Positions 34,101-43,650 of a stretch of DNA of 64,000 nucleotides are shown piece after piece. The DNA comes from Thelephora terrestris (Eukaryota > Basidiomycota > Agaricomycetes > Thelephorales > Thelephoraceae): positions 124,001 through 188,000 of the forward strand of contig WIUZ02000025.1 in assembly GCA_015956445.1 (NCBI GenBank). The letters are read 5' to 3'. Numbering within the stretch: the first letter of the stretch is position 1; the number at the start of each line of letters is the position of its first letter. Both the position numbers and the translations under genes were made by a program. Below the pieces are notes generated by a model, which did not search any database, was not told the DNA's origin, and saw nothing but the letters and a program-made list of their open reading frames with translations.

Positions 34101-36252
34101 GTACAGAAGAGATTGAGAATGGGGAAAAGAAAGGAGCGAACGCTCTTCCTTATATACCCAGTCCTCTACAGGAGTCATAATTCTACAAGGAACCAAACGT
34201 GTGTAAACATGGTCTGTGCGTACTTTAGGGTAGGTTGAATGAGTCGGGGAAAGGGGACTTAGGGCGACGAACGGTAATGACTAATACTAAAACAAATAGG
34301 AAGAATGACTGGGGGATTTCTTCTGATCGACGGGGATTTCTCTGGGTTTCGGAAGTAGTAGAAGTGTGGTGGGGATTTCCCTTGATCGATGGGGATTTCT
34401 CTGGGTTTCGGGAGTAGTAGAAGTGTGGAGGGGAAATCTTCTGATCGATGGGGATTTCTCAGGTTTTGATGGGATCGCGATTTGGGGTTGAGGGTTTGTT
34501 TATCCTAATTGGGATTTTAATGGGAAAATGATTATTGTTTTCTCCTTTTGGGATTCTGTAGAGTCAGGATGTATTTAAGCCAGGGGGATTAATGATCGTT
34601 TCCTCCATCGTCTCTTTTCCACTCCCATCAAACCAACCACCACTCTCCTAACCACCCTTCGAATACTATGTCTTCTTCCGTCGCCAACAACGCCGTACTC
34701 AACGCCGCTGCCACCCCTTTCGACTTCACTCCGTCCTTTGAGACGGATGCTCCCTACAACGTGGAGCAGCACTTATACGACTCCCCTGCCAACATCGCTC
34801 ACGACAACTGGGTTGCCGTTGACTTCCTCACCACTCACAATGCTCCTGCCGAGTTCTGGGAGCAGGCTGGGTACGAAGACCCTAGACTTCCCATGCCTCG
34901 GATGCAGGCTCAACACCCTGCGGCCCCTCGTTTGTTAGACGTCATGGAGAGGGACCGGGAGGATAGGATTGCGAAGTTGGAGAAGCGCGTGGACCTCATG
35001 TACGTCATCATGAACAGTTTGAATGATGACTTCTCTCACTTTGCTTTGGAACATTGGGGACCTTTCCAGGCATCTCTCTTCTGATATTTCGGACACCAAT
35101 GCCACGGGGCCTATTGCACCGACCCCCCTTGCAAGTCCCCAGTCGTCCCTTCGCCACCGCCAGGATCAGGGCGTTCCTCTCCCTCCATCCCCTCCCTGGA
35201 GTCCTGCCCCAGTTCGCCAGATGGTGGAGAGGTCCCAGAAGAAGAAGACCCGCAAGAGTCCGATGACTCGTTCTGGTCAACGTTGTCGTCCCTCCGACAA
35301 GTCACGGCAGGTGAAGATGAAGTTGAAGGTGGAAGTGGCGGGTCTCCAAGACCGCTATGGGTTCTCCTTAGTGAGCGGGGCCTTGCTAGACGTGCGACGA
35401 GAGATGTATGAGAGTCTCTCTCATGATGTGTTGGGGTGTAGGGAATGTTGGCAGGATCCGGTGACGCGAGCGTGGTCTTATTGTCCTGAAAGCGTTTATA
35501 ACCCTCACCATTTCGCTCATTGTTGCCCTCTTCCTCAGGAATGTTCATGTGATGTTGACCCGTTCGTTCTCGTTTGAGTTGGTAGTTTCTCTTTCTTCCT
35601 TTTGTACTATTACTACTGCGAATAAGACCAATGTCTTGAATTACTTGTGTGATTTTGGCTACTATGTCACGCGTTCGTGACACACATCGATCTCACGAAG
35701 GACGCGTACCGCGCAACGAACCATCGTGACGAGTATGCACAGATGACCATTTGGCTCGAACGCAAAGAGAAGATCCTACGGCATCAGAGCTACCTGGAGT
35801 GGCGCCTTGGAAACAACACCAAGGTCACGACAAGCCGACCTTCCATGGCGTTCAACGGAGCCCCTACACTCACGAAATTCCCATCAAAAATGGCAGTTGA
35901 CCTGGACGAGATTATTACCAAGTACGGCGCCATCTTTTTCCGGGAAGCATTGCGCCGCTACCTTGTCCTCTCAAAACACCCCGGATCCCAGCTCACCTCA
36001 AACCAGCTCGAACGTGCTATCCTGTACACAAAACTTCCCTTTACATCGGTCCCTGTCTACCACTATATAAGAAAAACTCATCTCAAACTTCGACATCGTC
36101 AACGAGTGCCGCTGTTACAGCTCCCTGCACATCCCCGCTTTTTATCTCTGCCCCATTTATTCACCCTCAGCATCGCGTGCACACTGGACCTTGTACCAGA
36201 ACTGTCGTCCCCGCCACACCCACTCCTCTCTCACCACACAATTCTGCGCTGA
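31109..36252 (+). pseudogene. Plavaka-type transposase, interrupted by LTR-type unit A4
   Basis: ATG at 31109. Exon 1 is 31109-31840, exon 2 is 31892-32182 and exon 3 begins at 32234; both introns are GT-AG (51 bases each). The N-terminus has the Plavaka C2H2-like finger (CPGCGRNF...HLRLSH), followed by an acidic linker. The catalytic region has LSSDKT, YMTIGNIPKDIRRK, LTPDILHQLYQG and YNTEYTERLHI, consistent with an acidic triad. A4 (33361-35682) with its cacat duplication splits the gene right after this last block. Coding resumes at 35688 (DLTKDAYRATNHRDEY) and is open to 36252, though similarity fades after ~36070. The total would be ~900 residues, near the usual Plavaka size. The insertion makes it non-functional here. 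Confidence 0.88.
33361..35682 (-). mobile_element. LTR-type unit, family A, copy A4 (solo)
   Basis: 2,322 bp in minus orientation, with ends TGTCAGGGTTG and CGTTCGTGACA on the plus strand. It is flanked by the exact 5-bp duplication cacat (33356-33360 and 35683-35687). The 207-codon sense frame (34004-33381, minus) looks whole. The TATA box is at 34150-34156, and the opposite-strand gene starts at 34668 and runs to about 35577. No internal retroelement region. It is the youngest layer of the receptor/Plavaka/A4 stack. Confidence 0.87.
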
Positions 36253-36426
36253 TGTATCCACAATCAGACTGCTCCTCGATCTTGCCCCCATAAACTGCCT
36301 CTCGGACTTCAGTACACACTCTAACGCAGAGGAAATTCTGGCGGCGAGGCTTCACTCGGGCGGCTTCAAGCAGTACCAGCTGTCGTCCTGACCGACTCAC
36401 TTGAGCCCGAGGAACCGGCGAACCTT

Positions 36427-38298
36427 TTGTTATTGGGCTGTGGAGATCCTCGTAACATCCTTTTCACCGTCTACAGCCAAGAAAATGACAGTAAGTCTCA
36501 AGACTCGGCTCTTGTCTCTTTAGCTTACCACTCGATCCCCAGCCGAGAGAACGTTGGACTTCACTTGTTGCGACGTCGAACCCGCAGTCTTAGGTATGTT
36601 CTTCGTCTCGAGCCAAAAGTAACTCGCCCGCTCACTGACGCGCTTTCACTGTGTGCTGCAGCTTGAAATGTCCTCTTGGCGATGATCACGGACGTCGAGC
36701 TGTCCAACGAAGCACTTTCAAAAATCTGGAACTCGTTCTTCCATTTCTTCCTCGACGAAAAGTCTCATTCGTTCCTGATCGCGCAATGCCAGACCCTCAT
36801 CGAGGCTTCCGGATTCATCGCGGCATGGAACGGCTCAAAGTATGCCAAGCTTATCCGCATGTGCAACGAGAACACCCTTCTCGACCTTTGCCGTAACTGG
36901 AATCTTTATGTTCAGGCTGGCCAACCTCCATCCGCGAGGAAGAAGCGATTGAGAGAGATGGTCTTGTCGAGTATCGGAACCACAAGAGCTGTCAAGCATG
37001 GGGTATCCGGAAACTTTCCGTGTCGTTCAGCTGGCCCTTACTTTCGCCAATCCGGGGAACCGGCGACCAAGGTTTTCCGGCATTATCGGAAGACTGGGAT
37101 CACATCTCTCAACCCGTGAGTCATCTCAGCGGCGACGTTCGTCAACCCGACGTTTCTCTACTCCCTGACCGGGGAAGGGTTCGCCTTGCACTACGGTACA
37201 ACTCCGATTTCTCCCTTCCATCTGGCCCCCGCCTTCTTGATCAGCAAAAAACCCATTCCTACGATGCCGGAACTCGTTGATTGCGCAAGATCGCAATTCT
37301 CCAGTTGGGTCAAGCACTTTTGCGCATTCATTTGAGACAAGCCGGGAAAGCTTACCATCCGGCTCTTCGCTGGTGACGCTCTCTTTCTTTGTCGGACTCT
37401 GGTCCACCACGTTGGCACAGGGAAAATACCCGCGAACCTTACCGTTGCGCCGTGGAATACCGCTCCTCTCATCCTCGATGGTGGGGATTACGGCTTCGAT
37501 GGCGGCGCACCCACCTCGTTCAACGTCATCGAAACCTCAAACATAATGGATCACGTTGGGTTGTTGAACATCCTCGTCGCCGCGCTCCCTGTCTTATCCC
37601 CCGATCCGATTGAACGATGGCAGGTCCCTGCTGATGGGCGTGTCCAACTACCAAGACTTCTGCACCCAACTGTGTCTGGCGGGAGTATACGCTCCCGAGC
37701 TCATGCGAACCCCAATTACGAAGGAAGGAAGGATCCAGGAATGGACTCATGTCCATCTCACGGTTTCCGTCGTTCTGGTCGTCCCTCGCGAAAAACTCCG
37801 GGTTTTATCGGACATGGAACCCCCGTCCTGCACAGGAACCTTCACGGCCCGATCACACACAATACCTTCATTTCCTTGAAGGTGGGGTTTGGAGAGGTTA
37901 CACCCTCTGGTACCGATGCCCGTCCTGGGGTAATCTTCGAGCCGGACCCTTCTCCTTGGACCGGGACTTCTTCCCTCATCGTCTCATTCTCTGTCCCTTC
38001 ATGTGCGTTGCACATCGAACATCCGAGTCTCGTGAGCGTCTCCTTCAGCCTCCGCTCAACTCCTCAAACAAGCATGATGTTCATACCGAGGCTGGGCATG
38101 TTCCTCAAAATCTTCGCCACTCCACCAATGGATCACTCCCGCATTTTCGTGGTACCGAATGAACCTCGAGGATTGGGCGACTCGCTTGACAAGATGTTGT
38201 TGGCGATGTCTTGCCTCCATTTCCTATGCCGACTTCGGCACGTTTGGAAATTTTCTGGTCCACGACCACAACGATACACTTATTCAATGTGCAAGTAA
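36427..38298 (+). pseudogene. DUF4470-type (MYND-associated) gene copy captured in the transposon
   Basis: Plus-strand frames carry, in order, the landmarks of Agaricomycete DUF4470/MYND-finger proteins: LLGCGDPRNILFTVYS (36430), IWNSFFHFFLDEKSHSFL (~36730), GEGFALHYGTTPISPFHL (~37170), PANLTVAPWNTAPLILDGGDYG (~37430; about 22 residues, ends quoted only in part here), MDHVGLLNILVAALP (37546) and GVSNYQDFCTQLCLAGVYAPEL (~37630). They fall in at least four different frames with several shifts, more than introns explain, so the copy is decayed. The MYND zinc finger itself was not found. It lies inside the TIR element, so it was captured or is a decayed cargo gene. Confidence 0.7.
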
Positions 38299-38711
38299 AT
38301 ATACGATTATAGTAGCCACTCTCTAGTTGCAATCAACACTGTATAGATATCAGCCATCCCGCTCTTGAGTGAGACAAGATTGGGCTCGGCTTGAAGACAA
38401 ACAAACCTGGTAATTTGGTAGGTGCGCCATCTGCTTGGCACGCAGACGTGAATTTTAATGCCCAGTGGGAAATTGTGTCAAGCCGGTCAAAGATGGAGGT
38501 TCAACGTTCCCTTTATCATTTTAGATGGGAACCGATACACAATATACATACTTGAACATATTGCGCGCTGTCAGCACCCGCTCCTCTGACATGACAAGCG
38601 CCAAGGTTGGAAGGTCGGATCAGGAATCCTGACGTCTAGTTGATGAATAGCCTGTCATACCTTCAAATAGCGCCGGTTAGTGTCGTCTAGTCGGCAAGAT
38701 TTTTCCAGATG

Positions 38712-40627
38712 TTCATGGGCAGTATTGTGTGGGAAGGAGATGATGAGGGTGAGCCTCTCAGTGAGAATGTGATGTTGGGAGGTAACAAATTTGACAACTG
38801 TTGACGCATAGATGAACAAGCCAGCAGCCTTCTTGCAGAGAACATCAAGGTCATGTGAGCTTGGCCATTGTTCTGTAAAGTCACAGTCACTCCTTGTCTC
38901 AGCAATCTTGGCCAACTGAGTCCTGAGATATAGTTTGATATCTGCATCAACAGATGATCGTTCTACATTGTGGAGCCTGAGCACTTCTGTGATAGGGCGG
39001 AGTAGTTTGAGACGGAACCCAGAGCGGATGGGGGGTTCAGGACGTCCAGTGATGAAGAATTTGACATTGGGTATTTTGTTTGTGTAGCGGGAGAGCATGG
39101 AAAGAATGGCAGATGCAGGTTCTTTATCCTTGCACTCATCAAGGGCATCAATGATGATCATGGTTGGGATGGAGGTAGTATTGAGGGGTCCAACAATGAG
39201 TTTCTCCATCTGTGAGCAGAGAGATTCCTGTCCAACATGGGGCACTGCCTTCAAGATTCGCAATAACTCCCCCCGGAATGCTGGGTACTGGTAGGCAAGC
39301 TGGAAAGCAAGTGTTGGGAAAATCATCTGGAGATTGCTTCGGTCCACAAAGTCTCATGAACAGAAGAAGCTTGCTCCAAGTTTCCCATCTGCAAAGCTTG
39401 TTTCAGCAAAAGTTTGAGCAATGGTGGATTTTCCGGTCCCGGCCAGGCCATTCAGTCAGAACACACGTTGGTCTTGGTTGTCTGTCAACCAATCTTCAAT
39501 TTCCTTGAGGACATCCCACCTCATTCCCCTCAAACACCCCTGCCTGTTCCCAAAGCGGTAGCCAGCATCTGGAGTGTGGTACATCCTGTTGAGAAGGGCA
39601 AGGTCCGCAGATTCCTATTCATCACTCAGTCCACAAGGATAAAAAGTGAGAAGATGAGGCTCACAATAAGCTGGCAACTCTTGTTGTAGATGTCTTGCTG
39701 CAATAAAGTCTGGAGCGAACGTCAGAGGTGCCGGAGGTGTATCATCAATGCATACCTGATAATCCACCACTGCGTCACGGATGTCCTCAACCAGTCCGCT
39801 AAGCCTATCTGCATTGTTGATATTGTGGAAAAAACCTTGAATGTTTCCTTGTTTCACCAGCAGGTCCAGGTCTCTATGAATCTGTTGCAATTTCCTAGTG
39901 TTGCACACATGAGAGTCGGTACCAGATATTGGAGAAATCATCTCACTTTCCGAGATTGTCTCTCCTTGATTGCTCCTTGGCATCACCCTTGGGAACAGGC
40001 GCACAGAGCGAATCAACAAGGGCACAGATCCGGGGCGCCAATGATTCTATTGATTGTTTATTTGCCTTGGTTCTCTGATGTGTCTGTGAGTGCTGCAGAC
40101 AGCAGACACTGAACACCATTCATACCTCGCAATTTTCCAGGATAAAACAGAGCCCTGCTGCGACAGACTTGAGTGGAGGAAAGGCATCTGCGGAGTCTCT
40201 GACCCCACGGAGGAGTAGTTTGGCCGTAGAAGATGCAGCAGACTTCCAGTCCAATTTTTCCTCGTCCCCCGCACTCCCACCGACGATGAGATTCAAGAAT
40301 TCTGTGGGTTCGCTTGGTGTCTCGTCGACAATCGATCGGAATTGATCGGGGGCAGAAGGTTGGCCTTCGTGAGCAGAAAAGAGCTGTCAGATTGTTTGTT
40401 CGGGAAGATATCATCTGCGTACCGTTGGACTGCTGACCGCCAGCAGTATAGAGACTGTTTGTAGTCGAGGCATCGGTCTGAAGATCAGGGATCAACTGCG
40501 TGGGACGTGGCGGGGCTGAAACAACTTCACCTGTGCCTTTGGTGGGGCCAATTTCACTTCTTGCCCTTGATTTGCCTCTCTTTCGAAGAAAGCGTTTCGG
40601 TATACTGAGGAACTCTCGCAATCCCAT
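38712..40627 (-). pseudogene. Receptor 5' part: N-terminal domain and NACHT
   Basis: The upstream piece of the split receptor. It holds the start codon, two short introns, the N-terminal region, Walker A and Walker B, and the beginning of the helical region up to SFPHNTAHE, where the transposon enters. Three in-frame stops are listed in the full-gene entry. Two of them fit C-to-T (or G-to-A) transitions of the residues usual in the family. Confidence 0.85.
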
Positions 40628-41595
40628 GTTGTCGGTGATTCGGCGTAGATGTGGGGACTGGCAACGCGCCTTGGCCGTGCATGCTCATTTGAAATGGGTA
40701 CCTTGGTGAGAGGTACTCTGGCCCAATTTCTGGCACGTCTAGGGCGATTCCATCGGATTAGATACCTGGGAATAATGCGCAGCTCAGCCGTGCATGTTGA
40801 GCAGGTAGAGTATAATACTATACTACTACATGGGTACTCTAAGTCTTACCTGAAGGGGAGAGGCTTTATAATTGCTAGTGGGAGAGAGAGAGAGAGAAGC
40901 GATTGATTGATCTATCTACTCTATTGACGTCACAACTGTATAGTGTGACTGATGCAGGGTCCGTGCGGTGGCTTAAGGCACACGTGCGTCATACCGATCG
41001 ATCGGATCACTGATGTGATACCATTCCTTCGGGTCGCTTTATTCAGCGCTCTCCGGCATCAGCTCTCGCTTGAAGCGGTGGAGCCAGTTGACCAGTTGCC
41101 GGGCACAGACCTCTGGTTCAACAGTGCATTGATTCATGGTTTGGTTTTTTTTAAAGGCAATTCTCCTCGTAAAATCTTTATCCCAGCGGTCACGAAAAAA
41201 AAGCCCTTCCTCGGCAGTTGGCATTTTATGGGTGCCAAATTCTTTCGCAGTTCAAGTTGTCAAGCATGATGCCTTACTCTAAGGCTGACACCGCCAACAT
41301 ATCTTGCGTCCAACGCAGAGTATATGTTTTTTGACATTCACTGCTCCTTATGTCCGACTTATGGCCGTCACAGCGATCAAGTTGCGTTCGTTGCGGTGAT
41401 TCACACTGGGAGCGGCGGGCAAGTACATGGAAGCAATAACTACTGCACAGAATGTATTTGGCACGAAACAGAGGACATATGTGGAGCAAATAAGCTGTAT
41501 ATATTAATTAGTTGAACAGTAAACTAACACATTCAGCGTATAGCCGCCCCCGCACGTAAGTAGGTCTTTTTGCTGGTAATCGAGATGGCTCTCGG
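40628..41595. other. Upstream region of the receptor, no gene seen
   Basis: 40628-40900 would contain the receptor promoter; a direct/inverted TATAATACTATACTACT run is near 40810. A short (GA)n tract lies near 40881-40898. 40950-41595 has only short frames without similarity to anything I recognise. Confidence 0.5.
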
Positions 41596-42333
41596 TCAGC
41601 CGCCATTTGCTTGACCGTTGTAGTGCCACCAGGTACTGGACGGGGTGCCGAGATGCGCAACAAAATGGCAGCCGTTGCCGTATAGGGCAGCTGCAAGTCG
41701 GTAAGTGTGAGCTAATAATGTCAGTTCGAAGGAAGGCAGCACGACGCGGGGTTGCTCGATGAATACCTCGAACCATATCCAGGGCGGATGCAAGAACGAG
41801 CGCGTTAGCAAACAACCGGCGCTGCACCCCACACAAGACTGTGGCAACGACGATGCCTTCCAATTGAACCATCCTGAGGCCCACTCTTGCAACAACTCAT
41901 GATGTGGCGGGTCTTCTGAATGGGTGATAGAGGTCCAGGCACTGGGGGTTAACATATAAGGGGCACTGGCAGGAGTCAAAAACTTGAGCTTGCACCTCGA
42001 GCCGCCGCAAGACGAGATGAAGGAAAAGTATCGTGATGGGGTTTCACCGCTCGAGAGTGAATCAAGGATATTGACAAGGCAAGCATTGACGGGCCTGAGA
42101 CGCCTGAATGTCCCAGGCCTTTCTTCCGATAGAGCATCCCTGAAGGCATCACGACCACATGAGAATAAGGAAGGGGTCTGCAGGGTTGGTTGGTTTTGGT
42201 GTGGGCCTTTGATGGTGCAAACGATGGTTTTGAGATGACGGGAAAGGGTCTTCGCTGCAGCAGACTGGCCTACCCACGTCAACCTCCAGTGTTCAGCAGC
42301 ATGAAAATAAACCCAGGCGAAAGCCATGAACAC
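41596..42333 (-). CDS. Hypothetical 245-codon frame
   Basis: A long minus-strand frame rich in W, F, S and P. No domain, repeat or signal peptide recognised, and no supporting intron or promoter pattern. It could equally be a chance open frame in GC-rich sequence next to MITE E2. Confidence 0.2.
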   Translation of the reverse strand: MFMAFAWVYFHAAEHWRLTWVGQSAAAKTLSRHLKTIVCTIKGPHQNQPTLQTPSLFSCGRDAFRDALSEERPGTFRRLRPVNACLVNILDSLSSGETPSRYFSFISSCGGSRCKLKFLTPASAPYMLTPSAWTSITHSEDPPHHELLQEWASGWFNWKASSLPQSCVGCSAGCLLTRSFLHPPWIWFEVFIEQPRVVLPSFELTLLAHTYRLAAALYGNGCHFVAHLGTPSSTWWHYNGQANGG

Positions 42334-42431
42334 ACAGTCGTAAGAACAGGAGTAGTTGACGGGATCCCATCTGCACCCGAAATCGTAAATGTGTGGTGCC
42401 AGGATTGGTGAGTTGGAAGGCTGCAGGGTGG

Positions 42432-43242
42432 CACTGGGGGCAAGGGGTCACTTACCCAGCGATTACATTGTGATTACATTGTGATTTTTTAGACAATGTG
42501 TCCAGCCTGTGGCCAGGAGGTACATGTTGAGTTCCTCCACAAAGTACCCATCAATGTGACTACAATGTGGCCAGTGGATCCATCTTGATCACAATGTGCC
42601 CTGTGGGTCCATGCAGGATACATTGTAAAAGTATCCATCAAAGTGGCCACTGGGCACTTTGTGAAAGACACCCTTGGTTTCTTTCACAATTTTGTTCACA
42701 ATGTATCCTACTGGGTGCCTGAGCCACTCATTGAGAGTTCTTTCAAAAAGTACCCAGCAATGCAACCACAATGTCCCCAGGGGGTTCTTCTTAATGTTTT
42801 CACAATGACCTCTCAATGTGGTTGGATTTCACAACAAACTCTCAAAGAAACCATTGAGTATCTGGTTGAAAACTTTGTGGACACATTGCTGGATACTTTA
42901 TGAAAGAACTCTCAATGAGTGGCTCAGGTGTATGCTGGACACATTGTAAGCAAAATTGTGAAAGAACACAGGGGTTTCTTTCACAAAGTGCCCAGTTGCC
43001 ACTTTGATGGATACTTTTACAATGTATCCTGCATGGACCCACAGGGCACATTGTGATCAAATTGATGGGCACTTTGTAAAAGTGATCAAGATGGATCCAC
43101 TGGCCACATTGTAGTCACATTGATGGGTACTTTGTGGAGGAACTCAACATGTACCTCCTGGCCACAGGCTGGACACATTGTCTAAAAAATCACAATGTAA
43201 TCACAATGTAATCGCTGGGTAAGTGACCCCTTGCCCCCAGTG
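42432..43242. mobile_element. CACTG foldback MITE E2
   Basis: 811 bp. Long inverted arms, ends CACTGGGGGCAAGGGGTCAC and its reverse complement. The 3-bp duplication is tgg (42429-42431 and 43243-43245). The arms are built of ACATTGTGATCACAATGT-like short palindromes. No coding. It sits within one copy of the 203-bp tandem duplication at the 3' end of the gene at 43246-46503. Confidence 0.9.
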
Positions 43243-43650
43243 TGGGCGGCTGACAACGAGTGAGATCCGGAGGTTGTTTGTGGTGCTTGGCGTTGCTGAG
43301 GCTTAAGCCAACCTCATCGACAAGTTCGAGTTTGGCTTCTGACTCGTCGGAGGGAAGAGCTGTATCAGTTTGTTTGGTCATTGATCTTTAGTTACCAAAC
43401 ATGTCAGCTTCTCACCATCAATTGGTGGGTTGGAAGGTTGCGGGGTGGGCGGCCGACAACGAGTGGGATTTGGAGGTCGTTTACGATGCTCGGTGTTGCT
43501 GAGGCTCAAGCCAACCTCATCAACAAGCTCGAGTTCGGCTTCTGACTCCTCGGAGAGGAGAGCTGTATTTGTTTGTTTAGTCGTTGATCCCAAGTTAGCA
43601 AACTTGTCAGATTCTCACCATCTGCCATCACGATGTCAGATTCCACATCC
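43243..43650. repeat. 203-bp tandem duplication at a gene 3' end
   Basis: Two diverged copies of a ~203-bp segment start near 43244 and 43447 (each with GGGCGGC followed by GACAACGAGTG). Both encode on the minus strand the same acidic motif, ELVDEVGLSLSN. Since 203 is not a multiple of three, the copies are in different frames. Part of the first copy lies left of MITE E2 (about 42412-42431). Confidence 0.8.

Larger units (their letters stand above)
28471..38711 (+). mobile_element. 10.2-kb TIR DNA transposon with Plavaka-type transposase
   Basis: The ends are inverted repeats. The left begins CATCTGGAAAAGTCCTCCCG and the right end, reverse-complemented, begins CATCTGGAAAAATCTTGCCG, with similarity for ~30 bases. 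It interrupts the receptor gene exactly: joining the flanks restores the family's reading frame. The duplicated target is tt, or up to ttcat depending on where the end is placed. Contents are a divergent gene pair (DUF6532-type on minus, Plavaka transposase on plus), a degraded DUF4470-type gene copy, and the later LTR-type insert A4. Without A4 and its duplication it is ~7.9 kb. About 380 bases inside the left end and ~400 inside the right end are non-coding. Confidence 0.85.
25923..40627 (-). pseudogene. NACHT-WD40 STAND (NLR-type) receptor gene, decayed and split
   Basis: A host gene on the minus strand. It starts at 40627 (MGLREFLSIPKRF), with an N-terminal region like other Agaricomycete NACHT-WD40 proteins (motifs ASSTAKLLLRGVRDSADAF and ADRLSGLVEDIRDAV). 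The NACHT NTPase follows with Walker A GLAGTGKST (about 39420-39450) and Walker B TMIIIDALDEC (about 39140). The helical part is interrupted at 38711/28471 by a 10.2-kb transposon. Coding resumes at 28470 (GKSGVDLLYTQVLEQAF) and runs through the linker into at least eight WD40 repeats (27810-25923; motifs SGSDDRTVKLWD and ASGDHCGTIFLWD). In-frame stops lie at 39615-39617, 39456-39458 (where the family has Trp just before Walker A) and 39354-39356 (where it has Arg). Short introns lie near 40370-40440 and 40110-40150. Such receptors act in fungal non-self recognition and cell death in the cytoplasm. This copy cannot make a full product. Confidence 0.88.

Noticed and set aside
41596-42333. 245-codon minus-strand frame as a firm host gene
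   Set aside because: No domain, splice or promoter support. Kept only as a low-confidence feature.
42489-43072. Frames of 60-86 codons inside MITE E2
   Set aside because: The arms are inverted copies, so the same peptides appear on both strands. They are non-coding foldback sequence.
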